Below are positions 44,956 through 54,511 of a stretch of 64,000 bases of DNA, piece after piece. Origin of the DNA: Bacteroidota bacterium. Its GTDB lineage: Bacteria; Bacteroidota; Bacteroidia; Chitinophagales; Chitinophagaceae. The position numbers and the translations under genes are program-made. Every line of letters starts with the position of its first letter. The first letter of the stretch is position 1. The notes below the pieces were generated by a model. That model was not told the origin of the DNA. It was given only the letters and a program-made list of their open reading frames with translations, and searched no databases. The DNA lies in the NCBI GenBank assembly GCA_947453145.1, contig CANGFA010000006.1:25705-89704 (forward strand), written 5' to 3'.

Positions 44956-47900
44956 ATGAAACTAAAAAAAACAAAGAAGCCTTTTTTAACAAGGCTATTT
45001 ATGGTTTTGACACTGTTGTCTGGTTTAAGTTTTACAAGCTATGCACAAGTTGTGGTTAGCGGTAAAGTCACGAATCAAAAAGACAATAGTCCTATTGAAG
45101 GAATTTCAATTGTTATCAAAGGCACCAAAAAAGGAGCTAATTCAGATAACAATGGTAATTTTTCAATTTCACATAATGCAACTGCTGCATTTACTATTTC
45201 AGCTTCGGGAGTAGGTTTTAAAACGCAAGACATTTTAGTGAACCCAAAAGGAAATACTAAAAATATTGCAATTACTTTAACAGAACAATATTCAAAATTG
45301 GATGAAGTAGTTGTTACAGGTACCTCTGCGGGAACTACTAAAAGACAATTAGGTAGCTATATTAGTTCTGTAAGTGCCGAAGACTTAACTAAGGGCGCTA
45401 CTAGTAACGTATTAGCTGCTTTGCAAGGTAAAACAGCTGGTGCTCAAATTAGTCAAAACAGTGGTGATCCTGCTGGTGGTATGTCTGTAAGATTAAGAGG
45501 TATTAGTTCTGTACTTTCTTCTTCAGAGCCGCTATACATAGTAGACGGTGTTATTATTAACAATGCTACAAACAGAGTAACCAATACTTCTGGCAACTAC
45601 GACGGTGGAAACTTTGTAGGTACTATTGGACAAAGTAGAATGTCAGATATTAATCCTGCTGACATTGAAAGAGTAGAGGTTTTAAATGGTGCAGCTGCTG
45701 CCGCTACTTATGGTAGTAGAGCTAATGCAGGTGTCATTCAAATCTTTACTAAAAGAGGTAAATCGGGCGCACCAAAAGTAAGTTTCTCTAGTACTTATAC
45801 AAGTAGTTCATTAAGAAAGAAATTAGATGTTAACCAATCACCAACTAAATTTGGTGGACCTACCGATGGTGTGGGTGCTTTAACTCAAGATATTATTACT
45901 GCCCCATTTGCTACTACTACAACTGCAGTAAAAAGATATGATTATCAAGATTATATTTTTAGAACTGCTACTGGAACAGATAATAATATTTCAATTAGTG
46001 GTGGTACCGATAAAACAAAATATTATTTTGGTGGATCTTATTTTATGAATCAAGGTATTATTAAGAATACCGATTTCCAAAGATTTAGTTTTAGATCTAA
46101 CATTGATCAAACCATTAACAAATGGTTAAGTATGAGTTTAGGTTTAAATTATATTAAATCAACTGCGAATGAAAAACCAGATGGACAATCCTTCTTCTCT
46201 CCTACCAATGCAGTTACCATTATTGGAAACTTCCATGACATTTGGACCAGAGATGCTAACGGGAATATTCAAGCTGTTGGTGAAAGAGGTAGAATTAACC
46301 CAGTATCTGTAATTGAAGACATTAAGCAACAACAATCAACTAGCCGTATCATTTCAAACTTAGGTGTGAAAATGAAACCGATTAAAAACTTAAGTATTGA
46401 TTACGTAATGGGTATTGATAACTATGCTCAAAATGGTACTACTTACATTCCACCATATGCATATAATGCAAACCCTGCATTTTATGGTGGTGGTTTAACT
46501 TTAGATCCAACACAAAATGGTTACGCAAGTACTGCAGCAAATAACTTTTTCCAAATTAACCATGATTTAAGTGCTAACTATAATGTGAACTTAACTACCG
46601 ATTTAGTTTCAACTACTCAGGTTGGTTTCTCTCAACAATACGAGCAAAACAATTATGTATTATTACAAGGTCGAGGATTTGCTCCATTTATTCAAACAGT
46701 AAACGGCGCTAGCACAGTATTACCAGGCGTTGACGACAGAAGTGAAATTTCTGTTACTGGTACCTATGTTCAACAAAATTTCAAATACAGAAATAACTTT
46801 TTTGTAACTGGTGCAGTTAGAAGAGACGGTTCTAGTGTTTTTGGTGTAAACCAACGCAACCAAACCTATAGCAAAGCAAGTGCGAGCTATGTAATTTCTA
46901 GTACTGAATTTTGGAAAAATTTAAACTTGTCAAAATCAATTGACTTATTTAAAGTGAGAGTAGCTTATGGAGAAAGTGGAAACCTTACAGGTATTGGCGC
47001 TTATTCCAGATTTAACTCTTATTCTTCAAACTCATTCCTAAGCAGAAGTGCCTTAAACTCAAGTTCTACTTTAGCTAACGAAAATGTGAAGCCAGAGCGT
47101 CAAGCAGAGACTGAATATGGTATGGACTTAGGTATGTTTAACAACAGAGTTGGATTAACAGTGAACGTTTATAATAAAAAAGTAACTGATTTATTAATTA
47201 ACAGACAATTAGCTCCTACCAATGGATTTAGTAGTTTGTTAGACAACTTTGGTTCATTAGAAAATAAAGGTTATGAAATAATGTTAAGCTTAACTCCAAT
47301 TCAAACAAAGAATTTGAAATGGGAAATGACAACTATTTATAACCACAATGAAAACAAAGCATTAAAAATTGGACAGTCATTAACATTACTTAGCACAAAC
47401 GCAGGAGCTCCTGTAGCTATTATTGAAGGACAACCAATTGGTGTGTTTTACGGAACTTACTTTGCTAGAAATGCAGATGGTTCATTGTTAACCAATGCAG
47501 CTGGTATTCCTCAGACAGCAAAAGGAACGCAAACTACTGTTTTAAATCCTACAGAAACTAAAGATGCAGCTGGTTTACCAACTGGTACTGTTCTAAGAAA
47601 AGTAATTGGCAATCCAAACCCTAAATACACAGCAAGTTTTGTGAATGAAGTTTCTTACAAGAAATGGTCATTACGTGCACAGATTGATATGGTTAACGGA
47701 GTGGATGTATTTAATGCCGACTTTAGAACACGTCAAGGTGTAGGTAACGGTAAGGTGGCAGAAAAAGAACAAACAGGACAACTTCCTAGAGGATACATTA
47801 GTGGTGTTTATTCCATTGAAGAATGGAGAGTTGACAAAGGCGACTATGTTAAGCTTCGTGAATTATCACTTAGTTATAATTTAGGAAAAGTTGCATTTGC

Positions 47901-48072
47901 AAATAACTTAAGCGTAAACTTTAGTGGAAGAAATCTTATTTCATGGGATAAGTACAATGGATACGACCCAGAGGTTAACTCAGGTGGTCAAAGCACTATT
48001 TTAAGAGGAATTGATTTTGGTGCTACTCCTATCCCACGTACATTCAGTTTTGGTATCAAAGCTGATTTTTAA
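44956..48072 (+). CDS. SusC/RagA-family TonB-linked outer membrane transporter
   Basis: The 1038-aa protein has a signal peptide (cleaved near TSYAQ) and an N-terminal carboxypeptidase-like domain (about 33-118, GKVTNQKDNSPIEGISIVIKGT). The TonB-box-like KLDEVVVTGT is near residue 115. The plug contains NVLAALQGKTAGAQISQNSGDPAGG and EPLYIVDGVII, and a large barrel ends with FSFGIKADF. It imports a ligand captured by its SusD partner, which is encoded 26 bp downstream. The surrounding deoR and murQ genes point to a peptidoglycan-derived sugar as ligand, rather than a starch-like polysaccharide. Confidence 0.94.
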   Translation: MKLKKTKKPFLTRLFMVLTLLSGLSFTSYAQVVVSGKVTNQKDNSPIEGISIVIKGTKKGANSDNNGNFSISHNATAAFTISASGVGFKTQDILVNPKGNTKNIAITLTEQYSKLDEVVVTGTSAGTTKRQLGSYISSVSAEDLTKGATSNVLAALQGKTAGAQISQNSGDPAGGMSVRLRGISSVLSSSEPLYIVDGVIINNATNRVTNTSGNYDGGNFVGTIGQSRMSDINPADIERVEVLNGAAAAATYGSRANAGVIQIFTKRGKSGAPKVSFSSTYTSSSLRKKLDVNQSPTKFGGPTDGVGALTQDIITAPFATTTTAVKRYDYQDYIFRTATGTDNNISISGGTDKTKYYFGGSYFMNQGIIKNTDFQRFSFRSNIDQTINKWLSMSLGLNYIKSTANEKPDGQSFFSPTNAVTIIGNFHDIWTRDANGNIQAVGERGRINPVSVIEDIKQQQSTSRIISNLGVKMKPIKNLSIDYVMGIDNYAQNGTTYIPPYAYNANPAFYGGGLTLDPTQNGYASTAANNFFQINHDLSANYNVNLTTDLVSTTQVGFSQQYEQNNYVLLQGRGFAPFIQTVNGASTVLPGVDDRSEISVTGTYVQQNFKYRNNFFVTGAVRRDGSSVFGVNQRNQTYSKASASYVISSTEFWKNLNLSKSIDLFKVRVAYGESGNLTGIGAYSRFNSYSSNSFLSRSALNSSSTLANENVKPERQAETEYGMDLGMFNNRVGLTVNVYNKKVTDLLINRQLAPTNGFSSLLDNFGSLENKGYEIMLSLTPIQTKNLKWEMTTIYNHNENKALKIGQSLTLLSTNAGAPVAIIEGQPIGVFYGTYFARNADGSLLTNAAGIPQTAKGTQTTVLNPTETKDAAGLPTGTVLRKVIGNPNPKYTASFVNEVSYKKWSLRAQIDMVNGVDVFNADFRTRQGVGNGKVAEKEQTGQLPRGYISGVYSIEEWRVDKGDYVKLRELSLSYNLGKVAFANNLSVNFSGRNLISWDKYNGYDPEVNSGGQSTILRGIDFGATPIPRTFSFGIKADF

Positions 48073-48098
48073 TCCAACATTAAATAAAAAATCGAATT

Positions 48099-49391
48099 AT
48101 GAAAAAGATTAAATATATCATTCAAACCACTTTCTTGCTGGGGATGGTTTCCTTAACCAGTTGTAAGAAAGATTTTGTAAACCCTAACGCCCCTACCACG
48201 GATCAGGTATTTAGTTCTGCTAGAGGTTTAGTAGGCGTAAACATTGGTAACCAAAGAACCTTTGCACTTGGTGGTGCAAGTGTAATTTATGGCGTAGTAA
48301 CTGCAAATGCCTTTACAACCAATGAAGTAATATTAATGAATTCGGGTAATACTGCAGAATTCCAATTTAGTAAAGGTGGTGCAAGTGTAGATGCTACCAA
48401 TACCGTGCTTGGAAATATCTGGACAAACTCAAATAAAGTAATTTATGATGCAAACACAGTAATTAATGCTGCAGATGCTTTAAATGACAAAGGATATGCA
48501 AGTGGTTTAATAGCACATGCTTCAATTTTAAAAGCTTTGGCTATTGGAAGTATGAGTATGTTATGGGAAAAAGTACCAGAAAAAGTGGGTACTAATGTTA
48601 ACTTCATTGACAGAACTGCAGGATTTGCTGCAGCAATTGCTACGATTGACAATGCACTTGGCAAAATAAATACAAACGCAATTAGCGCTAGCTATTCATC
48701 TGATGCCGTTAGTGGTTTAGACTATGTTAATACCTTAAACGCATTAAAAGCTAGATATTTATTATTCTCTGGTAAAAATGCTGAAGCAATAACTGCAGCT
48801 AATTTAGTAGACTTAACAAAAAAATCTACTTTCAATTATGACGCTGTTAGTACGAACCCAATTTTTACCGTTGCAACTGCTACCAATAACGTATATCAAC
48901 CTATTGACTCTACTTTAGGCTTACCAGCAACACTAGCTCCAACAGCTGGAGACGGTCGTATTGCTTTTTACACTTCAATTAATGCAACAGTTGCTCCAAG
49001 ATTCAGAATTAATGGGTTTTACAATGCAACTACTGCTTCTATTCCAGTTTATTTGCCAAGTGAAATGACTTTAATTAAAGCAGAGGCATATGCAAGAACT
49101 GGTAATTTGGCTAGCGCTTTAACGGAATTAAATAAAGTAATTACAAAAACGGCAGCTTCAGATCCATTTAAAGTTGGTGCTAACTTAGCAGCTTCAACCG
49201 CTTCAACAAGTGATGCCATTTTAACTGAGATTTACAAAAACAGATGTATTGAATTGTATATGTCAGGATTGAAATTAGAAGACATGAGAAGATTTGGAAG
49301 AGCAAATAGTGAAAGAAAACGTAACTTCTTCCCTTATCCATTTAAGGAAAGAGATGGTAATCCAAACACACCTGCAGATCCAAGTTTCTAA
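48099..49391 (+). CDS. SusD/RagB-family surface lipoprotein
   Basis: The 430-aa lipoprotein has lipobox LTSC (Cys22) followed by KKDFVNPNAPTTDQVFSS, the normal SusD opening, and helical TPR-like segments. The C-terminal signature EIYKNRCIELYMSGLKLEDMRRFGRANSERKRNFFPYPFKE is the SusD 'R-x-x-EL' region. It caps the SusC barrel and binds the ligand. No glycan-binding enzyme such as a GH13 is nearby. It is only 10 bp from murQ. Confidence 0.9.
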   Translation: MKKIKYIIQTTFLLGMVSLTSCKKDFVNPNAPTTDQVFSSARGLVGVNIGNQRTFALGGASVIYGVVTANAFTTNEVILMNSGNTAEFQFSKGGASVDATNTVLGNIWTNSNKVIYDANTVINAADALNDKGYASGLIAHASILKALAIGSMSMLWEKVPEKVGTNVNFIDRTAGFAAAIATIDNALGKINTNAISASYSSDAVSGLDYVNTLNALKARYLLFSGKNAEAITAANLVDLTKKSTFNYDAVSTNPIFTVATATNNVYQPIDSTLGLPATLAPTAGDGRIAFYTSINATVAPRFRINGFYNATTASIPVYLPSEMTLIKAEAYARTGNLASALTELNKVITKTAASDPFKVGANLAASTASTSDAILTEIYKNRCIELYMSGLKLEDMRRFGRANSERKRNFFPYPFKERDGNPNTPADPSF

Positions 49392-49401
49392 TTAAACAAT
49401 C

Positions 49402-50238
49402 ATGAATATGAATAAGGCATTTAAAAGAACCACTGAAGAATCGTCACATTATAATAATATTGAGCAATTCTCTACATTAGAGATATTAACCAATATTAAT
49501 AAAGAGGATCAAAAAGTTGCCTTTGAAGTAGAAAAAGTTTTACCTACTATTCATTTGTTAGTTGATGCTGTTACAGAAAAACTAAATAATGGAGGACGTT
49601 TATTTTACATTGGCGCAGGTACTAGTGGAAGACTAGGGCTTGTTGATGCAAGTGAATGTCCTCCTACATTTGGAGTTCCAAATGATTTAGTAATTGGTAT
49701 TATTGCTGGCGGTCATCAAGCCATGTTTCAAGCTGTTGAAAATGCAGAAGATGATTTAGAGCAGGCCTGGCTTGACTTACAATGTTTTAAAATTACCAAT
49801 CAAGACATAGTGGTTGGAATTGCCGCAAGTGGCACCACTCCTTATGTTATTGGTGGTTTACAAAAATGTAGGGCCGCAGGAATTACTACTGGCAGTATTA
49901 GCTGCAATAAAAATAGTCCGGTTTCCATGCATGCCGACTTCCCTATTGAAGTGGTGGTTGGACCTGAATTCATTACAGGAAGCACGAGAATGAAAAGCGG
50001 TACCGCTCAAAAAATGGTACTCAATATGATTTCCACTTCGGTAATGATTAAACTTGGTAGAATTAAAGGAAACAAAATGGTAAACATGCAACTTACTAAT
50101 CAAAAACTTTTCGACAGAGGAGTGAAAATGATTATGGATGAATTACCTACAAATGATGTAAAGAAAGCCTCCGATTTGTTATTAAAATATGGATCGGTAA
50201 AAAAATCAATTGAAATGGCTTTTTCTGAAACGAAATAG
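49402..50238 (+). CDS. murQ: N-acetylmuramic acid 6-phosphate etherase
   Basis: MurQ splits MurNAc-6-phosphate into GlcNAc-6-phosphate and D-lactate in the cytoplasm, a key step of peptidoglycan amino sugar catabolism. The 278-aa protein is a complete single-SIS-domain enzyme: TTEESSHYNNIEQFSTLEILTNIN (residues 10-33), YIGAGTSGRLG (69-79), VDASECPPTFG with the catalytic Glu85, and STRMKSGTAQKMVLNM. An ATG at 49408 is an alternative start. It follows susD by 10 bp. The terminator at 50283-50304 follows, with anmK convergent on the other side. Confidence 0.95.
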   Translation: MNMNKAFKRTTEESSHYNNIEQFSTLEILTNINKEDQKVAFEVEKVLPTIHLLVDAVTEKLNNGGRLFYIGAGTSGRLGLVDASECPPTFGVPNDLVIGIIAGGHQAMFQAVENAEDDLEQAWLDLQCFKITNQDIVVGIAASGTTPYVIGGLQKCRAAGITTGSISCNKNSPVSMHADFPIEVVVGPEFITGSTRMKSGTAQKMVLNMISTSVMIKLGRIKGNKMVNMQLTNQKLFDRGVKMIMDELPTNDVKKASDLLLKYGSVKKSIEMAFSETK

Positions 50239-50282
50239 GTTTGATCGCATAGTTACAATACATAAAATACAATTTTATGTTT

Positions 50283-50304
50283 AAGGCCCGCAATTGCGGG
50301 CCTT
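50283..50304. terminator. Bidirectional terminator between murQ and anmK
   Basis: A perfect palindrome: each half is the complement of AAGGCCCGCAA, with a T run on the + side and an A run upstream. Confidence 0.9.
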
Positions 50305-50314
50305 ATTTTTATGC

Positions 50315-51511
50315 TTAATTTGGGAAACTAATTTTACCCATTGTTATAGGTATTTTGGTCGCATTGCCGCCAACATACATTGGAGAACCTGCAATACATT
50401 CATTTGCTAATACTGCAAATAAAATAGCCTCTTTTGCATCAGGATGTATGCCAATTTCAATGGAAGATATTATTTCAACATTAGGCATTAATGAATGCAA
50501 ATGTTCAATAAGTAAATTATTATGCATCCCACCCCCACTAGTATAAATTTTAAACTTATCATTTACAGGCACGTGCATATAAATAGCATCAACTATCGTT
50601 TCAGCAGTTAACCTATTTAAGGTTGCCATTATATCGGATGGTGTGATGTTAGTAATGTTGGCATTTTTAATAGCTTCTTCAATAAATAAAATATTAAAAA
50701 GTTCAGGTCCTATTGTTTTGGGTAATCCAACTTGAAAGAATGAATTTTGTTTCATTTTATTTAATAAATCAACATTGACAACTCCTTGCTTAGCAATGAT
50801 TCCATCTTTATCATATTCTTGATTAAAATGTATTCTCATGAACGCATCCATCATGGTGTTTCCTGGACCCGTATCGGTTGAGAAAACTTCACTTAATTTA
50901 CAGCCTGCTGGCAAATAAGTATAATTAGCGATTCCTCCGATATTTAGTAATAATCTATTTTCATCAGGATTTGCACAAAGTAAGTAATCACCATACACAG
51001 CTAATGGTGCACCCTCACCTCCTGCAGCAATATGCTTTTGCCTAAAATCACTGATGGTTATAATATTAGTATGTACAGCTAAGTGATCCCCATCACCAAT
51101 TTGCAAAGTCGCGGGTCCAAATTCATCATTTGGATGTAATGATTTAGGCGCATGATAAATGGTTTGACCATGACTCGCAATAATGTCAATAGCTGAATTT
51201 GATACACCGAACTTAGCTAAGGCTTCATTAATCATGGAAGCATGTTGTAAAGCAATCCATGGATTAAGCAAAGTAAGTTGTTCCAACGACACCATTGACT
51301 TTGAAAAAACAGTTGAAATTTGATCCTTCATGTGTTTATCGTAAGCTACCGTGGTGAAATGCAACAATTTAACCTTGGTTTGAATTCCAGCCCCAGTAAT
51401 TTCACATAAGGCAATATCCAATCCATCCATGGAAGTGCCGCTCATTAACCCAATAATTTTTCTACTTTTTTGGCCAGCTAAATCGTATAGCTTTTGAATA
51501 CTTGGATGCAT
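50315..51511 (-). CDS. anmK: Anhydro-N-acetylmuramic acid kinase
   Basis: AnmK hydrolyses the internal ether of 1,6-anhydro-MurNAc and phosphorylates it with ATP, giving MurNAc-6-phosphate, the substrate of MurQ. The 398-aa protein shows the family signature GLMSGTSMDGLD (residues 21-32), IASHGQTIYH, a STDTGPGNTMMDAF block with the catalytic Asp, and an ASKHPA-type C-terminal domain (YTSGGGMHNNLL). It is convergent with murQ across a shared terminator. The two enzymes act in sequence, so this locus encodes the anhydro-sugar branch of peptidoglycan recycling or scavenging. Confidence 0.95.
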   Translation of the reverse strand: MHPSIQKLYDLAGQKSRKIIGLMSGTSMDGLDIALCEITGAGIQTKVKLLHFTTVAYDKHMKDQISTVFSKSMVSLEQLTLLNPWIALQHASMINEALAKFGVSNSAIDIIASHGQTIYHAPKSLHPNDEFGPATLQIGDGDHLAVHTNIITISDFRQKHIAAGGEGAPLAVYGDYLLCANPDENRLLLNIGGIANYTYLPAGCKLSEVFSTDTGPGNTMMDAFMRIHFNQEYDKDGIIAKQGVVNVDLLNKMKQNSFFQVGLPKTIGPELFNILFIEEAIKNANITNITPSDIMATLNRLTAETIVDAIYMHVPVNDKFKIYTSGGGMHNNLLIEHLHSLMPNVEIISSIEIGIHPDAKEAILFAVLANECIAGSPMYVGGNATKIPITMGKISFPN

Positions 51512-51641
51512 ACATTTATATTACATTTAAAGGTACAAAATAGCGGGGTATCAACAGCATTCTATCAATTTTCCACACCTACTTAAATAGGCTCAATTTC
51601 AAGGGCTTATCACGTAACTTTACGCCATAAATAAAAGAGCT

Positions 51642-52694
51642 ATGCTTAAAGTTGGTGTGTTTGGAGTGGGGCATTTGGGTAAATACCATTTAAACAATTG
51701 GCAGGAGATACCTGAGGTACAATTAATAGGCTTTTTTGACCCCAATAACGACAACGCCAAAGAAGTAGAAGAAAAATATGGTATACCCCGTTTCATGGAC
51801 GAGGAGGCTTTAATAGCTGCAGCTGATATTATTGATGTAGTAACCCCCACCCATTTACATTTTCCAGTTTGTGAAATGGCAATTAAAATGGGCAAACATA
51901 TTTTTGTAGAAAAACCAATGGCCAATACCATTGAGGAAGGTAAGGCTATTGTAGAAATGGTAAAAGAAGCCAATGTGAAATTACAAGTAGGTCATGTTGA
52001 AAGATTTAATCCTGCATATTCTTCTTTAAAAAATGCCACATTAAATCCCTTGTTTATAGAAGTACATCGCTTAGCCCAGTTTAATCCAAGAGGTACAGAG
52101 GTAAGTGTGATTTTTGATTTAATGATTCACGATATTGATATTATTTTAAGCATTGTAAAAAGCGATGTAAAACATATATCTGCAAGTGGTGTAGCAGTTT
52201 TAACCGATACCCCTGATATTGCCAACGTGCGTATAGAATTTAATAATGGCTGTGTGGCTAATTTAACGAGCAGTAGAATTAGCATGAAAAAAATGCGAAA
52301 GATTCGTTTATTTCAAAAGGATGCTTATATAGGTATTGACTTTTTAGAAAAAACAACCGAGATCATTAAACTAAAAGCGCCTGATGAAGACGATTCATTT
52401 TCTTTTGATATTGAAACTCACCAAGGAAAAAAAACCATATCTATTTCAACACCCATCATACAGGAAGGCAATGCGATTAAAGCAGAATTATCCAGCTTTG
52501 TTAATTCTATTTTAAAAGACGAGCCTACCGTGGTTAGTGAAATTGACGGTTTCCTGGCAATGGAAGTGGCACACAAAATTTTAGAGAAAATTAATAAAAG
52601 TACTTCTGTATTAAGACAGACTCCCGAGGAAGCACCCAAACCTCCCAAAGAAGACGGTTCGGAGTATGCTTTAAACTTTGACGAAGAAGACTAA
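51642..52694 (+). CDS. Gfo/Idh/MocA-family NAD(P)-dependent oxidoreductase
   Basis: The 350-aa enzyme has a Rossmann domain at the N-terminus (VGVFGVGHLGKYH, residues 4-16) and the family's EKP motif at 90-92 (FVEKPMANT), which carries the catalytic Lys. The C-terminal alpha/beta domain has FDLMIHDIDIILSIV with the usual His/Asp. It oxidises or reduces a sugar or related polyol; substrate cannot be told. An unusual acidic and proline-rich tail (PEEAPKPPKEDGSEYALNFDEED) ends the protein. It is divergent from anmK, and an amino-sugar role is possible but unproven. Confidence 0.88.
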   Translation: MLKVGVFGVGHLGKYHLNNWQEIPEVQLIGFFDPNNDNAKEVEEKYGIPRFMDEEALIAAADIIDVVTPTHLHFPVCEMAIKMGKHIFVEKPMANTIEEGKAIVEMVKEANVKLQVGHVERFNPAYSSLKNATLNPLFIEVHRLAQFNPRGTEVSVIFDLMIHDIDIILSIVKSDVKHISASGVAVLTDTPDIANVRIEFNNGCVANLTSSRISMKKMRKIRLFQKDAYIGIDFLEKTTEIIKLKAPDEDDSFSFDIETHQGKKTISISTPIIQEGNAIKAELSSFVNSILKDEPTVVSEIDGFLAMEVAHKILEKINKSTSVLRQTPEEAPKPPKEDGSEYALNFDEED

Positions 52695-52696
52695 TT

Positions 52697-52732
52697 TTTA
52701 TCCTCCTTAGGATTAATCATTGAGAGGATAAA
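52697..52732. other. Weak hairpin between convergent genes
   Basis: TTTATCCTC (52697-52705) and its complement GAGGATAAA (52724-52732) give a 9-bp stem with an 18-base loop. There is no clear T tail, so terminator function is uncertain. Confidence 0.3.
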
Positions 52733-52759
52733 CCATTTCAAGGATATGCCTTTAAAATA

Positions 52760-53440
52760 TTAAGCAAATCTTTTTGCTAAAATATATTCAGCAATTGCCA
52801 AATCAAGTGGTCTTGTAATTTTAATGTTTTCAAATTCCCCGTCTACTAAAAATACAGGCTTACCATTGGCCTCAATTACATTGGCCTCATCGGTAAAAAT
52901 TGGATCAAAGGTTTGATTAAATGCGTCCAACAAAATATCGGATTGGAAAGTTTGTGGGGTTTGAATTAGCATGACACTTTCTCTATCAAATACTTCATTC
53001 TTTTCCCCCCTTAATAACCTTACGGTATCGGTTGAACTTACTGCTGGAATAGCAGATCCATTTTCCAACGCTTGTTGGTAACATCTTTGAATTAAAGCGG
53101 GTGTTAATAAACACCTCACTGCATCGTGTACAAAAACAATAGCAGATTCCTTTACTTGTGCTAAACCATTTTTAACCGATTGGAAACGCGTATCCCCACC
53201 AGCAACAAATACAATATTTTTTGTAAACCCATTTTTACTTAAAAGATCCTTCCCTTCTTGCACATACCCTTCCGGCAAAACTACAACCAGTTGAATATCT
53301 GAAAATGCAGCAACAAATTGATCAATAGTGTGCAATAAAATAGGCTTACCCTGAATGGCTAAAAACTGTTTAGGCACCACCGATCCCATTCTTTGTCCAG
53401 TCCCACCTGCCACAATAATGGCTATTTTTTTTGAATACAT
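52760..53440 (-). CDS. ispD: 2-C-methyl-D-erythritol 4-phosphate cytidylyltransferase
   Basis: IspD joins CTP to methylerythritol phosphate in the MEP isoprenoid pathway. The 226-aa protein starts with the nucleotide-binding IIVAGGTGQRMGSVVPKQFLAIQGKPIL (residues 8-35), with the catalytic Lys in PKQF. It continues with VFVHDAVRCLLTP, VMLIQTPQTF, FTDEANVIEANGKPV and VDGEFENIKITRPLDL, all typical of IspD. Length is normal. It is the last gene of a minus-strand group (APC permease, rfaE1, ispD), 67 bp behind rfaE1. Confidence 0.95.
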   Translation of the reverse strand: MYSKKIAIIVAGGTGQRMGSVVPKQFLAIQGKPILLHTIDQFVAAFSDIQLVVVLPEGYVQEGKDLLSKNGFTKNIVFVAGGDTRFQSVKNGLAQVKESAIVFVHDAVRCLLTPALIQRCYQQALENGSAIPAVSSTDTVRLLRGEKNEVFDRESVMLIQTPQTFQSDILLDAFNQTFDPIFTDEANVIEANGKPVFLVDGEFENIKITRPLDLAIAEYILAKRFA

Positions 53441-53507
53441 ATATTTGTTTTGTCGCTTCTAATTAAAAAAGTTCCTATTGTTAACTTTATACAACAATCA
53501 TTTAAAA

Positions 53508-54509
53508 TTATTTAACCAATAATTGCTTAACCTCTTTCATTAAACTGTCCTTATGAATGGGCGCAGTTCCAACTAATTCACATACCAGCCCACCTGCTAT
53601 ATTGGCGAGCTCTGCAGCCAATTCCATATTTTTTGTACTTGCATAGGTTAAACTAGCAACCGCTATCACGGTATCACCTGCCCCACTTACGTCCGCAATA
53701 TTTCGAATATGCGTGGGTATTAATTTATGTCCTTGCTCACCGCCAAAATACACGCCATGTTCTGATAGCGTAATAAATGAAATAACATGCTTTAAATGAT
53801 TGCGCAATGCCGCATCAACCTGGTTTAAATTATCTACATTAACAGTCTTTATTTCCATTTTCAAACCTTCCTTTACTTCTTTTAAATTTGGTTTAAAGAT
53901 GGTACAACCTTTATAGGCTAAAAAGTTTTTTTGTTTAGGATCCACCGAAGTAGGAATACCTTTACTATTGCAATAATCAATTACTGCCTTTATTACTTTT
54001 TCAGTGAGCACCCCTTTATTATAATCTTCTAAAATAATTAAAGAAGGTTTTTCGGCCTCTACATATGCATAAAAGTTTGCCAATAATTTTTCTGTTTCGG
54101 CATCACTAATATCATTGGTGTGTTCATGATCCAAACGCATCATTTGCTGATTACGTCCCATTACGCGCACTTTATTGGTAGTTACACGCGTTTCACTTTC
54201 GTGAATATAGTCTGTGATGATACCTGCTTCTTTTAACAAGGTATTTAATTCTTTACCTTCGGCGTCTTTTCCAACTATGGCAAATAAAGTAGTAGGTGCC
54301 CCTAGGGCACATAAGTTTAATGCAACATTTGCAGCGCCACCCACGCGTGTTTCTTTTCGTTGAAGTGATACAATAGGCACAGGTGCTTCCGGTGAAATAC
54401 GTTCCACTGAACCCCACCAATAGGTATCTAACATGATATCTCCCACCACACCAATTTTGGTATGGTTAAAACTTCCAAATAATTGCTCAAATGCTTGTTG
54501 ATCCATCAT
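53508..54509 (-). CDS. rfaE1: D-glycero-beta-D-manno-heptose-7-phosphate kinase
   Basis: PfkB-family kinase making heptose 1,7-bisphosphate for LPS inner-core synthesis. The 333-aa protein shows VVGDIMLDTYWWGSVERISPEAPVP (residues about 20-44, the RfaE1 signature), RVGGAANVALNLCALG, and the PfkB active-site block ADVSGAGDTVIAVASL with the catalytic Asp. It has the kinase domain only, without the cytidylyl/adenylyl-transferase half found in HldE, as usual in Bacteroidota. Its stop lies close to ispD; its start is 2 bp from the permease stop, so they are co-transcribed. Confidence 0.93.
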   Translation of the reverse strand: MMDQQAFEQLFGSFNHTKIGVVGDIMLDTYWWGSVERISPEAPVPIVSLQRKETRVGGAANVALNLCALGAPTTLFAIVGKDAEGKELNTLLKEAGIITDYIHESETRVTTNKVRVMGRNQQMMRLDHEHTNDISDAETEKLLANFYAYVEAEKPSLIILEDYNKGVLTEKVIKAVIDYCNSKGIPTSVDPKQKNFLAYKGCTIFKPNLKEVKEGLKMEIKTVNVDNLNQVDAALRNHLKHVISFITLSEHGVYFGGEQGHKLIPTHIRNIADVSGAGDTVIAVASLTYASTKNMELAAELANIAGGLVCELVGTAPIHKDSLMKEVKQLLVK

Positions 54510-54511
54510 AA

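Noticed and set aside
44956..49391. A classical polysaccharide utilization locus around the SusC/SusD pair
   Set aside because: No glycoside hydrolase, polysaccharide lyase or surface-glycan-binding gene is adjacent; the neighbours are murQ and anmK.
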